DNA from: Glossina fuscipes
Taxonomy: Eukaryota; Arthropoda; Insecta; Diptera; Glossinidae
Assembly: GCF_014805625.2 (NCBI RefSeq)
Contig: NW_023998455.1
Coordinates: forward strand, 3,496,197-3,560,196
DNA length: 64,000 nt
Direction of reading: 5' to 3'
Shown here: piece after piece, positions 1 to 13,646 of the stretch
How the letters are laid out: each line of letters opens with the position of its first letter
How positions within the stretch are numbered: position 1 is the first letter of the stretch
Notes under the pieces: generated by a model
What the model was told of the DNA's origin: nothing
The model's database searches: none
Seen by the model: only the letters and a program-made list of their open reading frames with translations
Made by a program: the position numbers and the translations under genes

Positions 1-1127
1 TTTCTAGATTATACATCATTCATTGCATTACTTTAAATATCCGCATTTATTAACCCCTAATCGGAAAATATATAAGGCCCGTGGTAAATTTAAGAAGCAG
101 ATCGATCAAAACATGTAATGATTCTACAAACAAAAAAAAAAGGTTTACTTTCCTGGTTTTGGTTAAGAAATGAAAAAGTGACTTTCCATGCGTACTTTAT
201 GTACAGTGTTACATTTAAGTCCTGGAATTCATTTGATTTACGATGCGCGGTTTAATTGCCGCGAAGTGAAAGAAAAAAATAAATCATGGAGCAAAGTTAG
301 ATAGGTCAAGCATTCATACAAATGTTAGAGATGTTGTTATGCTCTCTCATTTACTTTCCTTACGTTATAGGTGTCGTCTGAAAAAGAGATGAAACTTTTG
401 TATTAAAATTACGATGGCTCAATTTGCATCATATCCTTGTTGGATGAACTTTATTGCTAATGATACGAGATATTAGCCTTTGACCCGTACTAAAGTTCAA
501 CAAAATGTAATTTCAACCGTGCATTCAGCTGGTGTGTTACACCAGTCAGTATACCACCGATCAAAAGAGAAAAGAAAAAAGAAGCAAAGACCTGAAATGT
601 ACACAAAAACAACCACTCAAGGTCTTAAGTTCTTTACGTATGTAGAACTAACTAAAGACGATAATAATGTTTCGTTGATGACACGTTTAAATAATTGGCG
701 AAACAAGTTTCTTTTCTTTCTTATATGTGTATGTGCGTGTGCATGTATGTATTTATGCATATATATTCATAAATGTTTACAATCAAACACCATAAAAAGG
801 ACATATTATATAAGCGAACAATATGTAAACATACGTGTGTGCGTGTTGCGCTATGTAAAAATATTAAAATAAAGCAATAAATATTTTAAAAGTTTTTCTG
901 GACTCTGTAAGAGAAAAAGAAAAAGAAGAAGAAGGTCTCTTTTGTATAATTGTTTATTTATTATTAATACCATAAAACTTGGAGTTAAACAAGTTAAACA
1001 AAAGTAACTTTCAAAGTTATCGGTTGCGTTATAACAGTGGTGATATAAGTAGAGACGCGGATGATCGAAGTGGACCTGGAAGACATATTTTATTTTTTCA
1101 TTTCAAAAAAAGGCAACAACATTATAG
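1..1127. other. AT-rich non-coding stretch
   Basis: No exon-like reading frame with splice signals or family resemblance was seen on either strand. The 130-codon frame at 480-872 begins at TTG and its second half is low-complexity TG/TA-rich DNA, so I do not treat it as a gene. It may be part of a long 5' intron or flank of Kdm2, whose first exons are missing. Confidence 0.5.
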
Positions 1128-1836
1128 TCGACCATTAAATACCCTACACCACACGGTATGTAATACAATTCTTATTTTTCCACGAAAGTATTGTTATGGG
1201 TCAATTTCCAACACCACATATTAAAACTTCGACTTTTCTGCTCTACAAAGGATCAATTTTCGTGAAAATCCTTATTAGGTTAGAATCCAAAAAATAGGCC
1301 GATATGGTCCAAATTTGGGATAGTTAATTTTTTTATATAAAATTGGTATTGTGATATAACTTCCATCATGAAGCATTGAAAATTATACCTTTTTGTCGTA
1401 TGAACTTCAGTTTTCCTTATATGAGAGGAGGTTCAAAAATTGACACACCCTGTACAAAGTTTTCATGCTAATTTAGAATGTCAAAATACTACTTATTAGT
1501 CACTTTCGTAGAGAAATTTTGAAAATTGCTTCTTTTTTTTTGCAAATAAGGCATTATATGGGGAGTCGTCGAAAAAGTGAACCGATTTTGGCCATTTTCG
1601 ATACCGTACGCCCTTGCGTCAAAATAGGCCGCAGCACCAAATTTCATCAAAATATGTTAAAAATCGCGTAGGTTTCTTGAACACAAATTTACGTGGATAG
1701 GTTTCAGACAGACAGACAAGCTTACAACGATTCAGAATCATAATCGAAAGTGAGTCTGTCTTAAGCCCTTCTGGGTGTTACATACGTCCGCACTAACTTC
1801 ATATGCAATGTACCACAAGTGGTGTAGGATATAAAG
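1128..1836 (+). repeat. Dispersed repeat family 1, near full-length copy (forward)
   Basis: The left edge reads TAAATACCCTACACCAC and the right edge ACCACAAGTGGTGTAGGATA, so the ends are imperfect inverted repeats. Inside are the family hallmarks: a GTCGAAAAAGTGAACCGATT block, an AGACAGACAGACAAG block, and a CCCTTCTGGGTGTTACATAC block shortly before the right end. The same block order recurs about 16 times in the window, in both orientations. No coding capacity is seen, so it looks like a non-autonomous element. Confidence 0.75.
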
Positions 1837-2274
1837 ATGACCAAAGTACACGGAAACACTCAATGCAAATTTCTCTGGATAAAACTTGAAGGTTACAAAA
1901 CGAAGACTCTGAACCCCTTATTTGTGCGTACAATAATTATAGAATTGTACTGAAAATTCAGAGAATCTCGCAATCTCCAACTTATTTGAAATACATTATT
2001 TTCTTCGCGGTATGGCCATATGTATGTATATTATATATTAGTTAAATTAAACAATTTTATGATACAATGTGTTTAAACATTTCAAACAAAGAGAGTAACA
2101 GTGAAGGGATTTTCTTTTCTTCTTTTTTTACGATTACAATGTATGTGTATGTGTTTTATTAGGTTTAGTATTTATTTGAAAAAAAAAAAATAAAAAAAAT
2201 AAAAAATGAATAAATAAATAAAGTAGAAGATATGGAATTTATATAGCGCATATGAAATCTTTCGTGCTGGCAAT

Positions 2275-2589
2275 AATGCTCATCTCAAGCAGCTGTCTTC
2301 TTTTTATCAAAATTTACTGGATTAACAATATTACCAATTTTTTGTGCTCTGTTGCTGCTGTCTGTCAGTCCAAGCTTGCAATCAATTTTATGGAAATAAC
2401 TGTAGAAAGGACAGTACTTAACTGACAATCACTACATATCTGCCTCTTAAGCAAGGACAACGGCATCAGCAATTGTTTCCAAAGATCATCTGCACTGGCG
2501 CCATAATTTATATAATGCAAAAAATCAACAAATAATATAAGTCATCACGCTACTGGATATATTGCTCTTATAGTCAACAATCCATTCAT
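2275..2589 (-). pseudogene. Frameshifted coding remnant, possibly cohesin SA/STAG-like
   Basis: On the minus strand a good splice acceptor (T-rich tract ending TTTAG at 2590-2595) is followed by a stretch that reads as protein only if frames are changed twice. The segments are DEWIVDYKSN, then DDLWKQLLMPLSLLKR and STVISIKLIASLD, then GNIVNPVNFDKKKTAA ending in TGA. Codon choice and hydrophobic spacing look coding. The opening and the later IKLIAS segment weakly resemble cohesin stromalin (SA/STAG) proteins, but this assignment is tentative. It could be the decayed last exon of a minus-strand gene, a pseudogene, or chance. Confidence 0.3.
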
Positions 2590-2599
2590 CTAAACAAAA

Positions 2600-4590
2600 C
2601 AAAAAAAAATGAAAATATAAACAATAACGGTTTTAATACTTCCAATGTTTTTTTTTCATGTTTGAAAACAATTTTATATCTGCAAGATAAACATGACAGC
2701 GAGCGAGAATAGCTTGTTAAAATAAAATGTATGCAAACTCACTCTTAAATGAAATATACATGTATATTTGGAGCTAATATTCCTATGTGTACATTTGCCT
2801 ATGCAGATATACACAAATAATTCTATGCAGGAGACATTCACAGGCCAGTTTCCTATATATATGCAAACATGTATACATGCATAAATATATATTTATCTAT
2901 CATAGAAACATAAACTTATGCTTATAGATGTGCGAAAAGGCCTCTTTCTCAGAGATTTCCAACTTTTTTCATGATTTTAATAGAAGCAACAAGAATGAAA
3001 TCAACATTAAAAATATACATCAGTTAAAGTACACATATCGAATAGATTTTGTGTTTTTGCCTTAAAGGGCAACGTGGTAAACATTACTCTTTTTTTTGTG
3101 TTTCATAAGTGGGGTTAAAGTGACGACATTAGAAAAGCAATACCTTGAGTGCAGTCAACACACGAAACAATATACATGTTGTTTATATGACGGAGGGCTT
3201 ATAATCGAACACATACCACACGCAGCTATGTAAATTTAAAAAGCATAAATGCATACATTAATGTATAGCAACAGCCGACCAGCTTCAGGGCAAGTGCGGA
3301 AAAAGAGTCCATAAAAGAGGGTCGCTATAGTTTAATTTTGTTTGTATGTACGTAAATATGTGATGCGTTGTATATAGCTACTTAGCGCGTTTTTGTAAAC
3401 ACGTAGGTATGCAAAATGAAATAGTTATTGAAAAAATGCACTTAAAGACAACTACCGCACACGACATCTAATTGATCACTGCATCACATCACGGGCAACG
3501 AATGAGATTTGAATCGAGGAAAACATATATAAAGAACGACAAGTACGCGTTAGCGCAATAATAACAATCAGGGCTGCCATTTAGAAGGAAATAAATTACT
3601 CTTAACATTAATGTTATGTAGAGAATATGTTACATCTGTTAAGATGTTGATTACTGGCAGATTCCTGGATTGGAAATATTGTAAAAATCGTTTTGCAAGT
3701 GTCTTCAATATCACGCTTGCCTTCTTTCTTAACTCGTTAAACTGAAATGCATTAAAATAGTTCGTGCCTATGTTTGTCAAAACTCTTCGACTTCTCTTTT
3801 GCTCTCTCTCTCTCTCTCATCCTCTCATCCTCTCTTGCCCCATTACATCGGTAATATTAAAATTGTATTTGAGTATTTTAATGAATTGTACTAAAATGGC
3901 TAAGTGACGTGTGTATAGGAGACGTTTTAGTTTAATTATTATTGTTATTATCGTTGTGTTAAAAAAAAAAATCATCGAAATGATTCTTTTTTCTGAGCAA
4001 ATATTTTTCGTAAGACTAAAAATCAAACAAGACACTTACAACGGTATTAAATGACAATTCACCCGAAATCAGCTGTTTTTTGTTTAGCTTATTCCTTACA
4101 TTTTTTTATATAGAATTTTGAAAATTATTGATTTTTATCGTTGCGTCGGAAGTTCGTTCCTTTTTACAAACGCAACTCCTTCTTACACTTGCTGTTTTTT
4201 ATATTACATTTAGTTTTGTGAAATCACGCTTCAGGAAGAAAAATGCAGACAGACCTCATTGAATTTGTTGCTCATCAGCTTATGCTATTATTATAATGAT
4301 TTTCTCTCACTCTCATCAATTCACTCTCATTATAAGTTCACTCAATTTTTAGCTCAAACCAAGGGCTGTTTTGCAAGTCATGCGCAAAGCATGAGTTTCA
4401 ATTTCAATTTGTTTCTTTATGTTAACAGTCGTTTCAGCAACAATAACATGTAATAAAATGCAACGTTTCGATTCTGTTAAAGTGAGAAATCGTGGCCCCG
4501 TTGTTGTTGTTTGTACCACTAGGGTTGATTAGGGATGAGGGACAAGTTTAAGGCACTTGTCACGCAACTTTTATCACTGTGTAACGATGG
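2600..4590. other. Intergenic or intronic stretch, no intact gene
   Basis: AT-rich with TA-type runs. A minus-strand open frame at 3568-3727 follows an acceptor-like sequence (TGCATTTCAG) and has ordinary amino-acid composition (ELRKKASVILKTLAKRFLQ), but I do not recognise it. A TATA-like CATATATAAAG lies at about 3523-3533. There is a (CT)n run at about 3802-3820. Confidence 0.35.
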
Positions 4591-4595
4591 TGTAA

Positions 4596-5285
4596 CCATT
4601 ATCCCCTATATCACTTATGGTAGAGGGTTATATTAAGCTTGTGCGGTCGTATGTAACATGCAGAAGAGCTTACAGTGGACCTTACTTTTGTTAAACTTGT
4701 ATCCGCCTGTTGTTTGTTCATGTTCAACGTACAAGTCGGAATTTTTAAGATATTTCGATTAAATTTGATACTCTGACACGTTTCGCTGCAAGGATGAAAT
4801 CGACTGATAATGGGATGGATCGCGCGATTTCTTCGACCACTTCCTTCATAACGCCTCATTTGTATAAGTCATCATATGAAAAAAAACTGTAATTTTTGAC
4901 ATTAGAATAGTATTTCCGCAATCCGATATTTTGATCGCCTTGCCATATAAATGTTTCTGCCGAGATTGAATCATGATATAGTAAAGAGGTTCAAACTTCA
5001 ATAAAATCTAACCCTATTTAATTTGAGCCACGTGAATGTATCTTCTCGATGCCATCCTTTTATATGCTGTAATGGTAAAATTTATAATATTTTATGGTAA
5101 AAATTGGACCTTAGGCAAATTTAGATTACATTAGTTGACATTTCCAGCATTCTCGAATATGAAGTCTATCATGAAAATAATATATAATTTTTGGTGTATT
5201 GTTAAGAGAGCGGGTGAATCAACGTATCACATGAAGTGACGGTGTAGGGTATCTAAGAGCCTAAGCCAGCCTTGCCCGACCATAG
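4596..5285 (-). repeat. Dispersed repeat family 1, long copy (reverse)
   Basis: Starts with a degraded TATCACTTATGGTAGAGGGT end and the TTGTGCGGTCGTATGTAACA block, and ends with GACGGTGTAGGGTATCTAAG followed by the family outer flank GCCTTGCCCGACCATAG. It is in the opposite orientation to the copy at 1128. Confidence 0.7.
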
Positions 5286-6639
5286 CATTCTCCGTTGGCC
5301 TAGTGTAAAAAAAATAAATAACATAAAAACCGAAGAAAGAACACACATTTACTCATCGATTTCATTGCTGTTGACTTTCATTGCTTCCCAGAGCGATCAG
5401 ATCTATACAATAATTTCAATGGAATGCGATAATTAATAATAAGATTCAAAATGATTCAATTTCCTTAAAATTTTTAATGCTGAAGGATTTTCATAAGAAG
5501 TTAAAGTTCTAAGATTCGATAATAATAATAATAATAATAAGATTCGACTTGTTGTTGTTCTGCAATGGTCAATATTTTAAGAAATATATAAGAAAATGCC
5601 TACGAATTACTTTGATTAATAAATTTCATTGAATAAATCAACAACCCTTGCTACACACGTTGCCTGAAAAAATTCGATGGCTTCTAGGTGATCAGAAAAA
5701 CCTGATCCCTTTGGTGATAAATGAACTTGTTGTAAAATGAATGAATGAGTTTTGAAGATCTTTCCCATAATCAAAAAGCGATTTAATTGCCAACAATTAC
5801 GCAATTTTGTCACGCAGATTTCCGAGGCAACTTCACGATTAGAACAACAAATTTTGATCTACATCTATATGGTAAATTAGCGTAAGTCACAGACAAGCTC
5901 TTAAATACATTTAGATATATCGAAGCTATTCTTAGTGTGGAATAATTTAAATTCCGTTTATCATTAATACTTTATACACTCGTAAAGGAGCTCTGAAGAC
6001 TCTCAAAAACTAACTACGTCAAAACAAAAAGTAAAACAGTGAAGTGTTGTGTATCAACTCCTTCCAAGACTTTCCCGTGGACTTTGGATTTCGAAGAAAT
6101 TGTTCAACTATTGAAAAACTAAAATACTGTATCGTCTTCTCGCGAAACAGACTTACCACCAAGCTTACCTTCTTACATGTTCTCATGTAAACACAATATA
6201 GTCGATCATGACCCTAAATATTCTACCCTCTACGTCACTTCTTACAGCAATTCGTATAATTAGTTCTCAAAATAGGGTACGGGAAGCAGTATTCGGCACA
6301 ACAAAAGTTAAAATTTCGATATGAAACGTTTCCACAAAAATATAGCTCAGGCCATTACGAGCGAAGCAATTTTTTTTGCCTTTCTATTTATATTCACCTT
6401 GGGAGTGCATTCTTGAAATTATGGAAAGGAATATATAAACAAACCTAACCACAATCATATAAGCAATTAGCAGGTGCCACATGCTGTGAAGAATTCCTCT
6501 ATTCATGCGTACTCGGATTACTACTAAACATTGAATATATTTAAATAGGTTAAATCCCAAATTTCGTTAATATAGCCTGGCAATACAGCGACTTGCCCAT
6601 CAACCTAACTCAAGAAATGATAATGAAGGACATTATATT
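5286..6639. other. AT-rich stretch without a recognisable gene
   Basis: Contains a short (AAT)n run at about 5520-5540. No exon-like frame with splice signals or family resemblance was found on either strand. Confidence 0.4.
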
Positions 6640-6760
6640 CGGGCAAGGCCGCAATTATATACCCTACACCACTTTGCCTAATACAATTATTCACTCGTTT
6701 TGATAATAGTACTCCAAAAATGGCAAAGGCTTTCTCATGAAAGCCCGCATATTGAAGGAT
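6640..6760 (+). repeat. Dispersed repeat family 1, left-end fragment
   Basis: GGGCAAGGCCGCAATTATA followed by TACCCTACACCACTTTGCC matches the outer flank and left end of the family. The rest of the element is missing or has diverged. Confidence 0.6.
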
Positions 6761-6859
6761 GCCTGAAACATGACGACGTGGCCCAAATTTAACGAACTTA
6801 ATTTATTTCGTAAACGTTTTATTATTTACAACTTGATTTCCATATTACATACATTACTT

Positions 6860-7650
6860 CGTGTATTTCCCCGGTGACCTGGGTCTCTTCCTTGGAGAGT
6901 CTTCGAATATATCACGGGAGGACATCGTCTGCCTGCAGACTTCCTCACCAATGTAGTCAGCTACTCAGCAGGTCGAGTACACAACCAGTAGTTAAGGTAG
7001 TTAAGGTAGGTTGTAGTTAAGCAACCGATAGTGTTGTGCGATGGGTGCCTGGCGAGAGCTGGGTAGATTACTTCTTCTAGTACAATAAATCTAAGAGGGA
7101 GAGTAGTAGGTGTGTCTCCCCCGGAAGCAGGGAAAATCCAAAATGCAAGTATCAAATTATGAACATAATGAGACGTGCATACCGATAATTCTAAAGTATG
7201 CTAAGAACTATGGAATCCACGAAGATCGGGTTGCCCGCTCACAAAGTCACGAGTAACCTGCTTAGGCGGTTGATTGAACTGTGATTGGTACTGGGCAAGA
7301 TCTTCCGGGAGGATGGTTGCACACGCACCATGTGAAAATCTCGGTGGAAGGTGGTATGCCTTCACTCATGCACGTTAACCAATGTATGAGGCCTGACAGC
7401 TGGGTGCAATCCTTCGGGAAGTGCTCGTGTTGACTGTGGCTATCCTCAAATGCGGGGGCATTAAATAATTAGAATTGTTTGGTATGCATCGCCCTGTCCA
7501 AAGAGAAAGGTTTGGATCATAGCTAGACTGTCATTCTGGTACGTAGTGCTTGGAATAGGCCCTCTCTCCTGCAGGGTGAGACGTGCCCAATTCAACTATA
7601 ATTTATAACTGCCAATGGTTGCAGGGAACTCGTCTTATTATGGCTTCACG
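6860..7650. other. GC-richer block, probably transposon debris
   Basis: Clearly richer in G+C than its surroundings, with no open frame of any length and no resemblance I can name. The abrupt base-composition change and absence of codon structure suggest an old, decayed mobile element. A (TA)n microsatellite follows at about 7672-7705. Confidence 0.35.
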
Positions 7651-7817
7651 CCAGATGCACAGGTTAAACATATATATATACATATATACATATATATATA
7701 TATATTCTGCGTGTGCGTTTGACTAGTATACTCGCCACTCGAAAGAGTTGATCCGTTAAATGTTTACAATAAATATTTTTATATTGTGTTGTTTTTGTCT
7801 TTTCTGTTTCCTTTCAG

Positions 7818-10800
7818 CGCGAGCGCAAGCAACGCAAACTCTATTTGGAAGAATGGGCGTTAGGTGATGATGATTTGGAAGGTACGCGAGGTTTTAGTGT
7901 TGCCGAGAAACTTAAATCATCGAAATTTGCCCAAACCGGGATGGTCCGCGAAATGAATGGCTCCGACTTAACCGTAGCGTAAGTTTTCAATTCAATTTTC
8001 AAAACAATAATAATTAATAATTTCAATAACTGAATTATGGTAATTAATCGGAGACCATAGCAAAATTTTTGATTTATATTATGTAATTTATATGTTTGAT
8101 CTACGGTTAATTTGTTTGTTTTTTTTTCTTTTCGTTTTGCGTTCGTTTTTTGATGGATTGGTTTGCTTTCAGGTTCTTGCAACAATATGGTTTCAATATA
8201 CCGCTATTGTTTCGCGAGAAGACGGGCTTGGGTATACGAATGCCGGATCCGAATGAGTTTACAGTGAATGATGTACGTTTATGTGTCGGGTCGCGGCGTA
8301 TACTGGACGTAATGGATGTGAATACGCAAAAGAACCTGCAAATGACGATGAAAGAATGGCAACAGTATTATGATAGTCCGCAAAAGGATCGTTTACTTAA
8401 CGTAATCTCATTAGAATTCTCTCATACACGTTTGGATACATATATACAAAGTCCCGATATTGTAAGACAAATTGATTGGGTCGATGTTGTTTGGCCGAAA
8501 CGTTTGAAGGATGCTCAAAAAGAAGGCACAAACATTTTGGGTAACATGATGTACCCAAAAGTGCAAAAATATTGTTTAATGTCGGTAAAGAATTGCTACA
8601 CCGATTTTCATATCGATTTCGGTGGTACTTCAGTTTGGTATCATATACTCAAAGGTAGCAAAGTTTTTTGGCTTATACCGCCTACCGAGAAAAATTTGCA
8701 ACTCTATGAGAAATGGGTGCTCTCTGGTAAACAATCGGATATATTTTTTGGTGATACAGTGGAGAAGTGTGCACGAGTGTATCTGACGGCGGGGAATACG
8801 TTCTTTATACCAACCGGTTGGATTCATGCTGTTTATACACCGACAGATTCCCTAGTATTTGGCGGTAATTTTTTGCATTCCTTCGGCATTGTTAAACAAT
8901 TGAAAACCGCTCTAGTTGAGGACGCAACTAAGGTGCCGCAAAAATTTCGTTATCCCTTCTTTACCGAAATGTTATGGTACGTTTTAGCCCGCTACGTTTA
9001 CGTTTTGCTCGGTCATTCGCATTTGGATAGCGAAACTTCGCTAAATGAAAATGAGATATGTTCACGCCCGCACATACACTTAACTCATTATGAGTTGTTC
9101 GGTTTAAAAGAAATTGTTATGTATTTGTACGATTTACCCCCGCATAAAAAATGTGTTCCCGAATTAGTTCGAGATCCGGTGGCATTAATAAAAGACGTGC
9201 GCACATTAGTCGAACGCCATTGTAAAGATAAGCCCGAGTTGGCGATAACGGGAGAATCAGTTTTAAAGCCGCCTGGCGAAATGCATCCGCAATTTCAGTT
9301 ATACGATCGGGTGCGGGTGAAACAAGAAATCAAACAGGAAATCGCTCGGAAAAATGCAGAGATTATAAGAGAGCAGCAGCAATTGGAAGCTGCGCAAGCC
9401 GCTGCAGCAGCCGTATCTACTACGAATTCTAGTCCGAACTCGGTGATCCGCGAAACTAGTACAGTGACGACTAATGAGAATGGAATAATAAGTGCTATCA
9501 AAAAGGAGCCAACTCAAAATGGAACACCCCCCCAAACAGGTTCGACTTCTTCCAAATAGTTGAAAGGGATGTTGATTTTAATTTTTTCAATTTCAGAACC
9601 GGTTACGTTTGTCTCACCGCCTGACAGTATGAAATATCGTCCCCCCAAAAAAATGCATTTAGCTAATGCTGTAGCCGCTGCTGCAAACAGCAACAATACG
9701 GTTAGTGTAATAGCTTCTTGCTCTTCGAATAATACGTCGGCACAATCAAATCAAAACTTGTCACCAATACAAACACAAACACAAACTTCAGGCGGCAATG
9801 TAAACCCAGCGATAGATAATTGTCATTCCCCGATTGAGTCATCCAAACTATCGCCAAATGTTACTGGATTAGGGCAGCCGCGTAGGCGCCGCACACGATG
9901 CAAAAATTGTGCGGCTTGTCAACGTTCGGATTGTGGTGAGTGCAGTTTTTGCTTGGATATGGTTAAATTTGGCGGACCAGGACGAGCTAAACAGACATGC
10001 ATGATGCGTCAATGTTTATCGCCAATGTTGCCGGTGACGGCTCAGTGCGTTTTCTGTCATTTGGATGGATGGCGTCAAACTCCCGTTTCACCTCAAACGA
10101 AACAATTGGCCTCATTGGATGGACCGTCATCTCTAATGGAATGTTCGGTATGCTATGAAATTGCCCATCCAGACTGCGCTTTGTCGGCCTTGGATGGTAC
10201 TGAAGATGCTGCCGAAGCTAAAGGAATTGTCAATGAAGATTTACCTAACAGTTGGGAGTGTCCGAGCTGTTGTCGCTCCGGAAAGAATAATGATTATAAA
10301 GTATGTACGAAGAGTAAAAAAAAAAAACTTAATTTCACCATTTTTTTTATTTATTACTTTTTTCCAGCCAAGACATTTTCGCGCCCGTCAGAAATCATCA
10401 GAAGTAAGGCGTACTTCCGTAGGCGGAGCCAACATTACCACGGGTGAACATTCGGACTCGCATCTACATGCAAATGTTAGCCAGTACAACGATTTCGTTT
10501 TTACCAGTGAATCAGAAATGGAAGCAAGTGGCGCAAATGTCACTAATTGGAAGCACAACTTAAAACGACACTTGCCAGTTGAAGTGAAAACCGAACGCAG
10601 CTACGATACACCGTCGCCGGGTAATTTACCCACAGTAACAGAAAAAACAAAGCGACGAAAAAGCGATGACGGTCTTAGTATGTGCAGCAGTATGCAAGAT
10701 AGCATAGATGCAAGTGCATCGGTCGATTGTACTACCGGTGGTAGCTGTGGACAAGTAGGTCGTAAGAAAAATTCGATACGGTCGCAATTGGCTCAACAAA

Positions 10801-11813
10801 TGCTTAATTCATCGACGCGTGTGCTCAAAAAACCGCAATATGTGGTAAGACCGTCAGCTCATATGGGATACAATGGCAATGGTACCACGCATGCCACTAC
10901 CAATTTAGCTTTGGATCCAACTTTATTGAAAATTATATTTCGCTACCTGCCTCAAGAAACTTTGGTGGCTTGTTGCTCTGTGTGCAAAGTGTGGTCAAAC
11001 GTGTCCGTAGATCCTGATTTATGGAAAACTATGAATTGCTCAGAAATGAAGTTGTCAGCTTCCCTGCTGACTGCGATTGTAAGAAGACAACCGGAACATC
11101 TTATTCTAGATTGGACTCAGATTGCTAAGCGTCAATTGGCCTGGGTAATTGCCCGTTTACCGGCTTTGAAGAATCTCTCATTGCAAAACTGCCCAATACA
11201 AGCGGTACTTGCTTTACACACCTGCCTATGTCCGCCGTTACAAATATTAGATATGAGTTTCGTTCGCGGTCTGAACGATGCAGCTATACGTGATGTACTT
11301 TCACCACCAAAAGATTCACGACCCGGTTTAACCGACTCAAAGACCCGTTTACGTGATTTAAAGACATTGAAAATAGCCGGCACCGATATATCGGATGTGG
11401 CATTGCGTTATGTAACGCAATTTCTGCCACATCTAATACACTTGGACGTGTCATCTTGTCAGCGTATCACTGATGCCGGTGTAGCACAAATTGGAACGTC
11501 GTCAACTGCCATTGCCAATCTAGTTGAATTAAATTTGAGTGCATGCCGTTTAGTGTCCGAATTATCGCTGGAGCACTTGGCCAAATGTGAGCAACTTATA
11601 TGGCTTGACTTACGGCATGTACCGCAAGTCTCAACGCAGGCCGTTATTAAATTTGCGGCTAAATCAAAACACGATCTATGTGTTAAGGACATTAAATTGG
11701 TGGAAAAAAGACGTTTACCGCAATCAAACTCACCGGGAGCTAGCATCAGTTTATCGTCATCATCGGCAACGCATTGTTCAGCAGCTGGCTCAGTTAATAA
11801 CTGGAACGATTAA
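7818..11813 (+). CDS. Kdm2: Kdm2, JmjC histone demethylase / F-box protein (5' end not found)
   Basis: Exons 7818-7978, 8173-9539, 9597-10300 and 10368-11813 (stop TAA) join in frame to about 1225 residues. Residue numbers count from the first codon here. The JmjC domain keeps its Fe(II) ligands: H200 and D202 (FHIDFGG) and H272 (GWIHAVYTP). A CXXC zinc finger lies at about 606-655 (CKNCAACQRSDCGEC, then KFGGPGRAKQTC), a PHD-type finger at about 658-745 (CVFCHLDGW to WECPSC), an F-box at about 925-970 (IIFRYLPQETLVACCSVCK) and C-terminal leucine-rich repeats. Known role of the family: nuclear H3K36 (and reported H2A-related) regulation; CXXC binds unmethylated CpG, and the F-box links to SCF or PRC1-type complexes. 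The first exon here begins mid-protein after a CTTTCAG acceptor, so the start codon lies upstream and was not located. The 57-bp second intron has a weak donor (GTTCGA). Confidence 0.95.
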
Positions 11814-13640
11814 ATCAAAACAAATTACGAGTTGTTATTGAACGAAATAAGCCGTAGTAGACAAATTAAAAAAAAAAAAAAGCATTTATTGTGAAAAAAA
11901 GGGGTCCGTTTCTTGTTTAGAAATAACCAAAGATCTTTTAAATTTAAAGAAATTCTAAACTTTATTGTGACATATAATTAATTAATTCAAAATTTAATTA
12001 TGATATTATACAAGCATTCCCAACGCGATCTATTTTACAAAATCTAATGAAATGAATAATAAAAAAAACACACACACACATTTACATTTACTTGCGTAGG
12101 TAGTTTTAACTTAGCGATAATTAATTTTAACTGTCTTCGTGTACTCAAGCACTTTCCTTTCTTCCTTCCATACTTAAGTCTCTTCCTATGACAAATTAAA
12201 TTAAAAATTTTCTTCAATTATAATATATTATACAATATACCATTAAGCATTCATTTTAATATATTGTACATACAAGCATATATAATAATAGAAATTATAA
12301 ATAATAATGCAAAAATTTCGCATTGCTTCATTCGCAATAATAATTAGATACAAACAAGCATATATATATATATATATATATATTGATGCTGCTAAGTAAT
12401 ACACAAACAAAAAAAAAAATTAATAATATTACTAATAATAATGTATCGACCTTTTATTTAAATCTGCAATAAAATTCCAATTGAAAAATGATATATTTTT
12501 CAATTCAGGGCAAGTGAAACTGAAATAGTATTAGAATAGTTTTGAATGTATGCCCACGTGGTACAAAATTCGTTGTACCGGGGTGAAACAGTCCTTGATC
12601 CATTTTTGCACATCTTTGGAGACCTGGTAATGTGCTCTGAACTAAGGCTAATCCTAGATTGCCTATACTGTAGACGTACGGATGGACGTAAGCAAATTTT
12701 TCATCGTTTTCATGTGTAACATTTTTTCCGGAAAATACCAGCAAAACAGTTTATAACTCCCTCTTAGGTTACCTAGCAACTTAACTTAATTATATCCCTA
12801 GCTTCGGCTGCAATTTTTTCCAAGTGAAGTCTATTAAAAATGCGATCTGTATACACTGAGCGATTGCTTGTAAACAACCGAGATTTACGTCGTTTAAACA
12901 TCAATATCAATTGCAGTGAACTGTGTAACAAAAATAAAAAAACTATTGTAGTGCGATCGCATACCGTCATATGCATCCACTTTGAAGTGGAAGCAAACAG
13001 AAAAACAAAAAAAAAAAAAATTTTGCCGCACTTCGACTGGCTGAGTATCGCATTACGAAATGCTTACATGTTAGGGACCGTCTCTTGCCGAGACTTATTG
13101 GCATTATGAGAGACGGACAGACTTGGCGCTTATGAAGCCGAGCAGAATATGAAGACAACGTACTCCTCGTCCTAATTAATAATACTACAACTACAACTTT
13201 CCATTACTGCAACTCTCTGTTGCAGTAAACCTTTTAATTTCTTTACACTATCTATAGTTGAAATTTCGGGAAGATTGTATGTGATCGAAGGAGTTTACTA
13301 CACCTATCCAATTGTAGTAGATGATCGAACAAAAAGAGAAAAAGTAACAAATTTTTAATCCACTATTGGTCCTGCCTTTCCTGTCAATGAACTTTTACTC
13401 TTAATAAGTAAAATTAGAAAGTATTACGTTTTTCTCGTAGAGAAACGTAACACACCAGGCACATTGTTTAATACCCTTTGAAGAAAATAGCGTTAAACAT
13501 GTTCTTCACAAAATTGTTAAACTTTATTCGTGACCACACAATCGAACTGTGCAGCTAAATTTCCGAACAAAACTGAACTTCACTTCAACTGAAAGAATTT
13601 AGAACTACTTTTACTATTGACTAGGCTATCCATTTGCAAA
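11814..13640. other. Kdm2 3' flank and intergenic AT-rich DNA
   Basis: Several AATAAA-type polyadenylation signals follow the Kdm2 stop (for example near 12056 and 12466). There is a (TA)n run at about 12359-12383. No gene-like frame was found; short frames at 12505-13158 overlap on both strands without resemblance to anything. Confidence 0.5.
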
Positions 13641-13646
13641 AAAAAT

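Noticed and set aside
480..872. 130-codon plus-strand frame
   Set aside because: No ATG at its start, low-complexity second half, no motifs and no splice context.
11132..11746. Minus-strand frames inside Kdm2
   Set aside because: Antisense shadows of the last Kdm2 exon.
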